A stretch of DNA of 64,000 nt from Saccopteryx bilineata (Eukaryota > Chordata > Mammalia > Chiroptera > Emballonuridae), in the NCBI RefSeq assembly GCF_036850765.1, contig NC_089496.1, positions 46,614,113 through 46,678,112 of the forward strand, in the 5' to 3' direction. The notes under the pieces were generated by a model. That model had not been told where the DNA came from, did not search any database, and worked only from the letters and a program-made list of their open reading frames with translations. The position numbers and the translations under genes were made by a program. Positions within the stretch are counted from its first letter, which is position 1. Each line of letters opens with the position of its first letter. This document shows positions 55,764-64,000 of the stretch, in pieces.

Positions 55764-58155
55764 TACTCTATATATATATTAGGTAATTATTAACAAGAAC
55801 TTGATTAGAGCTTCTGAATTTGTTATAGGTATGGAAAGAGGCAATTTTCTGTTTCTCTTCAAACTGTAATTTATAAAATAGCAAACCATTTTGGTTGCCT
55901 AAAGAGATTTAACAAAGAAATGGCTAAAATGAATTTAAATTAGTGACTCACGTGTAGGTGCTAGAAGAATAGAGTTCATTACTTGAGACATGGGTTTCCA
56001 CATACCAAAGACTCATTCCAAAGATAATTTTTTATGTGGGGATTACAAACACCTTATATTAAGAGAGATAGCATGTGAGCCACCCCTGTCTCTTTTTTAA
56101 TCATGAAAAGGCTTTTTTAGTGTGTATTTAGCACTAGAAAGTATGTGACCAAAGTCTCATCAGGGTGCGCCTCCTGGATGAGAAAAACTTTACCCAATTT
56201 TAAGTGGCCTACCTTCTCTTGACTCTGATGAAGAACTGAGGAGGAAGCTTACAGTGCGGGAGGGACCGCGGGGGCTGGGAATGCACAGACCAGAAGCAGT
56301 CAACTTAGGCTTCAAAACATCCTCCAAGTATTTTCATTTCACTCTGTAGGAAGTAATACAAATTAAATTGGATCCCTATCCGAAATACTTTCCCCCTCCC
56401 CCAATAGATTATTAGGTCTGCACTCATTTATAAAATTCAGCCTGCAAATGCCAAATTTTAAAATCTTACACTAACTCTTCAATCCACGGTGTCAAAGAAC
56501 TTTTTTATTTAAGATTCCTTTAGCTCCACAAAACATTGGCATTTTCCCAGGTTCCATACCTTGTTTTGGAGCCCATCCAAGGCCATAATTGCCACAAATA
56601 ATCAATAGCAGACATAGAGCAGTTGAACTTACTTACATTTTTACCCCACTGTTCTGAAAGAATTTAAAACCATGGTAAGGGCAGTTATGGCAGTGAGTAT
56701 AGTTCACAATCTGCATTTGAAGTTTGTAATTACATAGTTTTAAAGCAGGTCCTAATCACGCAGAAGGGGTTCACTGATTCAATCCGAACTCGGTGAAATC
56801 AGAAGCAAAGCCGAATTGATGAGATAAAGGGGTCATGAGTAAGATGAGATAAATTGACAAAGTAACTTGCTGGGATTTCTGTGATTTAGAGATGACGAAT
56901 CACGTTCCCATAACATGTAGATAGATTCAGATATTTTTAAACCCTCCAGATCATTTCTAGTAAGTAAAAGGGAAATGTTGAATTAAATTGGGAGTTCATT
57001 AGATCAGAGAGTTTTGTTTTCTTTAAACCCCTCCTACAGATGAAATTCCATCCACAAATTTGGAAAACCATTAAAGAATTTTAATACCATGTTTCCAAAT
57101 GGTAGAAAGGACAGAAATCAAGTGGTGTGGTTGCTAAATACTTTCATAATGAGGATAATTATATGCACAGGTAGTTTCTGCCTCAGTGACTCTCCTTGCA
57201 AAATCAGCGGCCAACCAGTGACTCATATTACAGGTCACCTGAAAGTCCCTTTGTGTTCCTGCTTCTATTGTTCACCCCATTTTGACTTGCATTTCAAGAG
57301 CAGTGGTTCTATTTTGCATATACAGTTAGGAGATTCTGCTTCAGTAGAACGTTTGGAAATATTTTTTTCTGCTGTGAAACTGAACGGGAACTCATCAACA
57401 CTGGTCTAGCCCAGTAGGTGGAAGGGAACTTGAAACCTAATGAACAGTAACATTGGTTAAAGCTCTGTCTGAAAAAGTTGTTCTTCTGAGATGCTCAGAA
57501 GAGAGTTTTGGTACCCTGAGATAAATAAATGATTCAAATGAACAGAAAGAGTTTCAAATAAAAGGCGAACCAAAGAGTAAAAGCACAGGGCACTAATATT
57601 CAGTGACCACAAGAAACTTCTGATGAAAAAGAAAGAATATTATTTTTCCCAAGCTGAGAAGTGTCAGCCAGAGTGGAAACAAACACACAAAAAAGCTAGC
57701 TTGATAGCCGTCGTAAGGGAAACTGATCTTTGAAAAGTCTGTTTTATTCGTGGAGCATTTTATTACAATTATACAGAAATTCAGGCGATCCTTCCTTGGG
57801 ATAAACTGGAGTTTATCTCCATGGCAAGTAGAAAGTGGGACCAGGACATTTTATACTCTTGGGTGTCAGCATACAAGTACCTTAGACTAGAAACAAGTGT
57901 GCAACCCAGGGTAAACTTTGTCATCAGATAAGCTGGCTGTCCCATTACAGCATTGTCCTCCTCGCCTGCTCTTCATACTCCCTGGGCCATCGTCACTGTG
58001 CCTCTGTGCCATCACACATGCAACCCCTTCAGCTCAGAGACATGGAAATGGGGCGCCAGGGAAGCACAAGACATCGTCTAGCCCCTGTATATTGTATATT
58101 GACAACTACTTCTTCCCAGATGGGCTTATTGATCTGAGATAAATAAGAATAGGAA
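54600..58155. other. Intergenic downstream of PRR15
   Basis: AT-rich single-copy-looking sequence with a (CA)(TA)(CA) compound microsatellite at about 55700-55765. No gene, RNA gene or confident interspersed repeat seen. Confidence 0.4.
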
Positions 58156-58488
58156 CCTGACCAGGCAGTGGTACAGTGGATAGAGCATCAGCCTGGGACA
58201 CAGAGGACCCTGGTTTGAAACCTAGAGGTTGCCAGCTTGACCGCGGGCTCACTAGCTTGAGCACAGGGTCACTGGCTTGAGCCCAGGGTTGTTGGCTTGA
58301 GCAAGGGGTCACGGGCTTGAGCAAGGGGTCACTGGTTCAGCTGGAGCCCACCCCAACTCAAGACACATATGAGAAAGCGGTCAATGAACAACTAAGGTGC
58401 CACAACAAAGAACTGATGTTTCTCATCTCTCTCCCTTCCTGTCTGTCTCTGTCTATCTCTCTCTCACTCTCACTAAAAAAAAAAAAAA
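58156..58488 (+). mobile_element. tRNA-headed SINE with internal tandem units (first half of composite)
   Basis: The head starts CCTGACCAGGCAGTGG. It contains repeated GGGTCACTGGCTTGAGC-type units of about 20 bp at about 58240-58340, then a (TC) run and an A-run ending at 58488. Same family as the antisense copy at 22500. Confidence 0.88.
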
Positions 58489-58871
58489 ATGGTGGTAGAG
58501 CATCGGCCTAGCGTGCGGAGGACCCGGGTTCGATTCCCGGCCAGGGCACACAGGAGAAGCGCCCATTTGCTTCTCCACCCCTCCGCTGCGCTTTCCTCTC
58601 TGTCTCTCTCTTCCCCTCCCACAGCCAAGGCTCCATTGGAGCAAAGATGGCCCGGGCGCTGGGGATGGCTCTGTGGCCTCTGCCTCAGGCGCTAGAGTGG
58701 CTCTGGTCGCAACATGGCGACGCCCAGGATGGGCAGAGCATCGCCCCCTGGTGGGCAGAGCGTCGCCCCTGGTGGGCGTGCCGGGTGGATCCCGGTCGGG
58801 CGCATGCGGGAGTCTGTCTGACTGTCTCTCCCTGTTTCCAGCTTCAGAAAAATGAAAAAAAAAAAAAAAAA
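58489..58871 (+). mobile_element. 5'-truncated Rhin-like SINE (second half of composite)
   Basis: It begins within the tRNA-like head (GGTGGTAGAGCATCGG), directly after the A-run of the preceding SINE, and continues to its own A-run. Body of the CAACATGGCGACGCCCAGGA subtype. Confidence 0.92.
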
Positions 58872-60119
58872 TGAGTATGAGATAAATAGCATTGATGGTG
58901 AGAGGACTTTCTCACTCAGGAGCTGAGATGTACGGACAGTGCACAGGACCTGCGGGAGCAGAGAGCTGTGGACCATCTGTACGGGAACGTAACAGCTCTA
59001 GAGCACCACAAGTAAGACTGGCACAGGCGATAAGCCATACTTCACGTACTCAGAGCAAGAAACTCAGTGTTGCTTCCAAGCCAAATTGTGCTACTGATGT
59101 GACAAAATGATAGACTCAGAATGATCAGTTACTGATAAAACCTCATGCAATAAAAAGATTTCTGAGTAAGGTGTGTAACAAGACTATTTACCCATGAGAC
59201 AACTATTTCTGGCCCTCAACTTAGAAAGATTCATGTTAAAGAAGCTCAACGGCCCTGGTCCTGGGAGGAGCCGGTTGAGTAAGGAACGTGAGAGCATCTT
59301 GGAACTCTGGGCCTTTTCCAAAGGGATTTTCCTTGATTTACAAGTATCCTGGATTATTAATTTCTTTCTAGTGCCAGTCAACAAATGTAAGCGCTGATTC
59401 ATAACCCTACAATAATTCCGTGGCATTGGATCATAGTTCTCTCTCTGTCTTGCTCTTGGACGAGCCTTAGATGATCTGGGTGTCAGTTTCTTCTGTGATC
59501 TGATGGCGTGGAGCCTGGAGTCCAGTTTCAACAGCCTCTATCTGTATTCTGCTATTTTTGAGCAACTGCTTGTAAAAGCTAGTTCATATAACGCTTATTG
59601 TTTACTATAAAACACAAAGTTTTATGAGGCCAGTACTGATGGTCAGGTAGGGAGCCAGGAGAGAGGCTGAGAAGTATAAAATATGATAAGGCTGCCTCCT
59701 CATGGTAGGGTGGGTACTGTCACCACCACGTTATCATCTGGCCCAACAATAGGGGTATAATTCTGCTGTATGGAAACATCAAGCCTTGTCATTCATCTTT
59801 AAAATCAAATTGCAGTAAAGATACCTCATTTTAGTATATTATATTCAAAACATGTGCTTTTACAGCTATTACCTCAGTTGTTCTTTAAAACTACCCCTCA
59901 AAGACCTCAAATCCTGCCAATCCACCTGATTCTCTACTCTTGTTTAAATCCAATTTTTCCATTCCCATTGGCGTTGTCCTAGGTCAGGAATCCGTTTCTT
60001 CCAGAACAAGGACATGGAGACGGTAATTTCTTAACTCTTCTGTGTAGTATGTTTAAAACAGAGGAGGATAAGTTCAACCCCTTCACAAGGCTTTCCATCC
60101 ATGTCCAGCCATCCACATG
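58872..60119. other. Intergenic, nothing recognised
   Basis: No gene or confident repeat seen. Confidence 0.35.
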
Positions 60120-60350
60120 ACCGACAGTTCTCTGAAAATGGCCGTGCCTCACCGTGTCTGCCGGCTTCTGTCTGTCCTAGAGTGCCTCTGCTTGGCATAT
60201 TCTTTCCCACCACCTGCCTGGCAAAGCCTCAATCAACCTTTGAGATTCAGGAGTCTCCTCCCATGTGACTGTCATGGTCGTCCTTCCCCAAACAGATCTG
60301 ATCCCTCCGTTGGGAAACATCTGTGAGTAGTATCTTCAAGCCTGTGTTCC
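60120..60350 (+). repeat. L2 LINE 3' end
   Basis: L2-like order: GTGCCTCTGCTTGGCATATTC, CCACCTGCCTGGCAAAGCC, GGAGTCTCCTCCCATGTGAC. Confidence 0.5.
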
Positions 60351-60821
60351 CCACTATCACTGACTATATTATATGTCTGTGTTCATGTGTCTCTCCGCCC
60401 TTTCAGTCAGGGAACTCAGAAAAGTCCAAGGGGCAATGTTCATTCTTCATGCTCTGTCACAAACTCCTGGGTAATCTACAAGGACATGGGTCTTCCAGGT
60501 CGCACGGGTAGCTAGCATACAGTTCTTGGTAGGACGATAACCTTTCCTCCTCTGGGGAAGCAGACTATGTCTGGCTGGTAGAGAAATTTCTGAGAGCTGT
60601 GAATGAGAGTTCAGTCAGGAAAGAGAAAACACAGAATAATTTGAACAGGGAGCATTTAATACAACTATAATCTGAACAGAGATTGAAGTAATGAGGGAGT
60701 GGTTAGTAAAACACACAAGGAACCCTAAAGAGTACAAGAATGGACATGAGGGGTAGCCAGTCCTCTGGAACTTGGATGGGGTGCTCAGGGAAGACCCCCG
60801 CTTCCCTCCAACCCTCTAGAC

Positions 60822-61156
60822 CAGGGGTCCCCAAACTTTTTACACAGGGGGCCAGTTCACTGTCCCTCAGACCGTTGGAGGGCCGGACTATAAAAAAAAC
60901 TATGAACAAATCCCTATGCACACTGCACATATCTTATTTTAAAGTAAAAAAAAAAAAAAAAAGGGAACAAATACAATATTTAAAATAAAGAACAAGTAAA
61001 TTTAAATCAACCAACTGACCAGTATTTCAATGGGAACTATGCTCCTCTCACTGACCACCAATGAAAGAGGTGCCCCTTCTGGAAGTGCAGCAGGGGCCGG
61101 ATAAATGGCCTCAGGGGGCCACATGAGGCCCGAGGGCAGTAGTTTGGGGACCCCTG
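60822..61156. mobile_element. Nonautonomous hAT element (MITE), 335 bp
   Basis: Ends CAGGGGTCCCCAAACT and AGTTTGGGGACCCCTG form inverted repeats (one base differs internally). The perfect 8-bp TSD CTCTAGAC lies at 60814-60821 and 61157-61164. No transposase frame. The interior has an A-run at about 60946-60962. Confidence 0.93.
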
Positions 61157-61690
61157 CTCTAGACCTTATAGGAAAGGGTATAGCTTTGACCCACTGATTA
61201 GCAGAGAAGGGCTGTGGCCTCACTAAGAATTCCACCTGCTAGAATGCATAACCCTTTGCCAGAGAGCACTAATACACTAACCGCTAAAGTCTTAAACATA
61301 AGAAACATCCCTGTGTTTTACACTTTGTGGGAGGAAAGGAATGATTCTATGGTCTGGGATGGTTTAGGTTAGAGAAGGCAGGTGCTTGTGCAGGAAGTGC
61401 CCTTGGGAAGGTGAGAAAACGGCGCTGCTTCCCTAGGTAGACTTCCGCCCCCGCACATGCCCACGGCAGGCGCTAGCACGCCATAAACTACCTCCACAGC
61501 CTCCCCCGCAGTGCGAGTCCACCACTCGATGGGACTCCGCCCCGCAGGCGCAGGGATTCGGTAAAGGACAGACTGGCCCGCCTGAGGGAAGCTCAGGCTC
61601 CAGGCCCACGCTTCCAACCAGGAGCGGGGTAGTCTCAAGAAAATTAAACTTCTGGACTGTCATTTTCTCACTTGTAAAATGAGAAGTTTA

Positions 61691-62045
61691 GCCCTGGCTG
61701 GTTGGCTCAGTGGTAGAGCGTCGGCCTGGCGTGCAGGAGTCCCGGGTTCAATTCCCGGCCAGGGCACACAGGAGAAGCGCCCATCTGCTTCTCCACCCCC
61801 CCCCCTCCTTCCTCTCTGTCTCTTTCTTCCCCTCCCGCAGCCGAGGCTCCATTGGAGCAAAGATGGCCCGGGCGCTGGGGATGGCTCCTTGGCCTCTGCC
61901 CCAGGCACTAGAGTGGCTCTGGTCGCAACAGAGTGACGCCCCGGAGGGGCAGAGCATCGCCCCCTGGTGGGCATGCGGGAGTCTGTCTGACTGTCTCTCC
62001 CCGTTTCCAGCTTCAGAAAAATACCAAAAAAAAAAAAAAAAAAGA
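61691..62045 (+). mobile_element. Young Rhin-like SINE with internal deletion
   Basis: Head to tail with the TSD GAGAAGTTTA at 61681-61690 and 62046-62055. The segment between the last GTGGGC and GCATGCGGG is missing, including the GTGGATCCCGGTC block found in other copies. Confidence 0.93.
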
Positions 62046-62481
62046 GAGAAGTTTAGAGGCTTCAAGTTCAAAAATTCTATTCTAGTAATGTCTATGTCAG
62101 AGAAGCGGGGTCTACCTTTATATTAGAAAATAGACCATATCTCCAATACACGTGATAAATCCCAGAGTAGGATTGCAATCAACGTGGTGACGGGTCACCA
62201 TGGACATGATATTTTTCTGAACTATGATCAGATCCACCAACATGGGCCTCTCTAGCTAACCAGAAATTTCGTCCTTTGTGTACAGTACAAGTAGTGATAC
62301 CGCTCCTACTCTTGCTTTAGGGGGCTTAACTGGGACATCTGTTGCTACAGTGAGAACCCCAACATAGAGTGAGGGCCCCCCCCCCCGTGTGTGCTTCTGC
62401 GGTGTACTGCGCAGACTCCCGCCACAGCCCTACCCCACACAGACAGTATACCACCACTATCCGGACCACTAGGGAGTAAAC

Positions 62482-62802
62482 CAGGGGTCGGGAACCTATG
62501 GCTCGCAAGCCAGGTGTAGCTCTTTTGATGGCTGCATCTGGCTCGCAGACAAATCTTTAATACAAAAAATAATAGCATTAAAAATATAAAACATTCTCAT
62601 GTATTACAATCCATTCATTTCCTACTGCTCATGTTCATGGTTGTGGGTGGCTGGAGCCAATCACAGCTGTCCTCCGAGACAACACCAAATTTTTATTGGA
62701 TAATGCGTAATGTACACGGGTCGTTGTATGGCTCTCACAGAATTACATTTTAAAATATGCGACGTTCATGGCTCTCTCAGCCAAAAAGGTTCCCGGCCCC
62801 TG
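62482..62802. mobile_element. Nonautonomous hAT element (MITE), 321 bp
   Basis: Ends CAGGGGTCGGGAACCT and AGGTTCCCGGCCCCTG are imperfect inverted repeats. The perfect 8-bp TSD GAGTAAAC lies at 62474-62481 and 62803-62810. Interior GGCTCGC/TGGCTCT motifs recur. No transposase frame. Confidence 0.93.
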
Positions 62803-62929
62803 GAGTAAACTCTTTAAGAGGAGGCGGTTTCTGCTGGCTCTGCCATGCCCCAGCACGTGACACTCATTAAATATTTGTTGATCTAGTGAGGATTTAACTC
62901 AAATTTCTTGAAGAAGTGGACTAGGACAG

Positions 62930-63025
62930 TCATGAAGACAGTGGGCTCTGCGGTCAGATGGGTTAGAGTTAAATCCTGGCTTGGTCATTGACTCTCTGTG
63001 AACCTATGTGAACTACACAACCTAG
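62930..63025 (+). repeat. MIR-like fragment
   Basis: Short MIR-like stretch: GGTCAGATGGGTTAGAGTTAAATCCTGG, ATTGACTCTCTGTGAACC. Confidence 0.45.
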
Positions 63026-63152
63026 CTATGTGGAAGAGAGAAGAAAAAATGAAACACAAGAAGAGGAAGAGGAGGTAAGGATGGGTTTGGCATCCGCTCA
63101 GATATTTGGCCTTTTCTTTGGTCCTCAGCTTTCTCCACTCAGTGCCCCCCCC

Positions 63153-63213
63153 CAGGCTCTCCCAGCCCCCTCAGGCTCTCCCAGCCCCCTCAGGCTCTCC
63201 CAGCCCCCTCAGG
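63153..63213 (+). repeat. 19-bp tandem repeat, three copies
   Basis: Unit CAGGCTCTCCCAGCCCCCT repeated three times exactly, plus a partial CAGG. Confidence 0.95.
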
Positions 63214-64000
63214 CATTCCGCCACACTAAGCAAGTTCGCTTCTGGGATGTTTACATTTTCTGGGTCCCATCCCACGTTTCTGGTTTCCATGTTTGCAGGC
63301 ACCAGTGACAGAGTTAGAAGTCTGAACAGAAGCACATGCTCACTCAGAAAGCTTCCCCTCCACCATCCATTCGTCACCCCAAGGAGAAGCCTGGGGTCGT
63401 GATCATTCTAGCATGCAGGGTCCACTGGGCCCAGGCAGGGCACTTCAAACCTACAATGTCTCCGGCACCCACTTGGAATGCTTCTGCGGTCACATCGGCC
63501 CACTCTATTTGCCACCCACGACACCAGTGAGTAAGACAAAGGAAGCAACCCAGAATTGCAAAGTGTGCCCTCTGAAAAAAATTCCAAAGGAGGGAAGAAG
63601 GTTGTGATTCTTTTGCTGTTGATCTTAGCTGGGTTTGACTGAAGGGCTTTAGGCAGCTCTGTGCTGCCTCTAGTGGTTGCCGACAGTAGTGTTCCCTCAA
63701 TGGACCTCATTGTTCATAAATCCCTCACCCATTTTTTGAAATTTTCTGTGCTTTCATTTCGGACTTTTACTTAGAATTATTTTTACATAAAACATATATT
63801 TTAGCATTATAAGAATCAGTTTATTTTATTTTGTGGCCTTACATTTTTTTTTAATTCCTTGAAAATTTACAGATGCTTAAATTCCCCCTTAATGGTGTCC
63901 AGTTCTGTGAGTTTTAACATATTGTAGCATGGTATAATAGCCATCACATTCAAGATACAGACAGTGTCTTCACTCCAAAAATTCCCCCAGGCTTCAACTT
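63214..64000. other. Intergenic, nothing recognised
   Basis: No gene or confident repeat seen up to the window end. Confidence 0.35.

Noticed and set aside
1..64000. A previously undescribed multi-gene system
   Set aside because: All convincing coding sequence belongs to CHN2 and PRR15; the rest is introns, repeats and intergenic DNA.

Overview
The window is mammalian nuclear DNA, most likely from a bat. Coding exons are short and separated by kilobase-scale introns with GT-AG junctions. The intervening sequence is full of interspersed repeats: old L1, L2, MIR and MER5-type fragments, and at least ten young copies of a long tRNA-headed SINE with an oligo-A tail and target-site duplications (TSDs). 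Three short nonautonomous hAT elements have 8-bp TSDs, two of them perfect. Recent DNA-transposon activity is unusual in mammals outside bats, and the SINE resembles, from memory, the Rhin-1 type of horseshoe and leaf-nosed bats. The species call is inference.

Two genes are recognisable, both on the + strand. CHN2 (beta-chimaerin, a phorbol-ester/diacylglycerol-responsive GTPase-activating protein for Rac) fills 13.1-41 kb. The window holds the complete seven-exon beta1 reading frame, join(13163..13408, 24380..24464, 28299..28472, 31248..31325, 34000..34137, 35819..35924, 39192..39363), 332 codons plus stop closing without a frameshift. It encodes the C1 domain and the RhoGAP domain. The SH2-encoding exons of the longer beta2 form are not here and must lie upstream of base 1, so 1-13162 is beta2 intron and beta1 upstream sequence. 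PRR15 (proline-rich 15) lies about 14.6 kb beyond the CHN2 stop, with its 127-codon frame in one exon (54015..54398) behind a CpG-rich promoter region and a probable non-coding first exon. CHN2 followed by PRR15 on the same strand matches human 7p15 as I remember it.

Layout: 1-13.1 kb, intron with a 17-copy 70-bp minisatellite, one young SINE, an L1 3' end and one hAT element; 13.1-13.4 kb, beta1 first exon, which reads through the splice acceptor of the exon shared with beta2; 13.4-39.2 kb, remaining CHN2 exons and repeat-rich introns; 39.2-41 kb, last exon and likely 3' UTR; 41-51 kb, intergenic, with several young SINEs; 51.3-54.6 kb, PRR15; 54.6-64 kb, intergenic, with two further hAT elements, two young SINEs and a composite SINE.

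I found no undescribed multi-gene system. The points most worth a second look are an 82-bp-offset tandem duplication of the 3' end of the CHN2 34.0-kb exon with its splice donor, two same-orientation SINEs bracketing the in-frame exon that carries the GAP arginine finger, a direct-inverted-direct palindrome just before the last exon, the read-through beta1 first exon, and the minisatellite.
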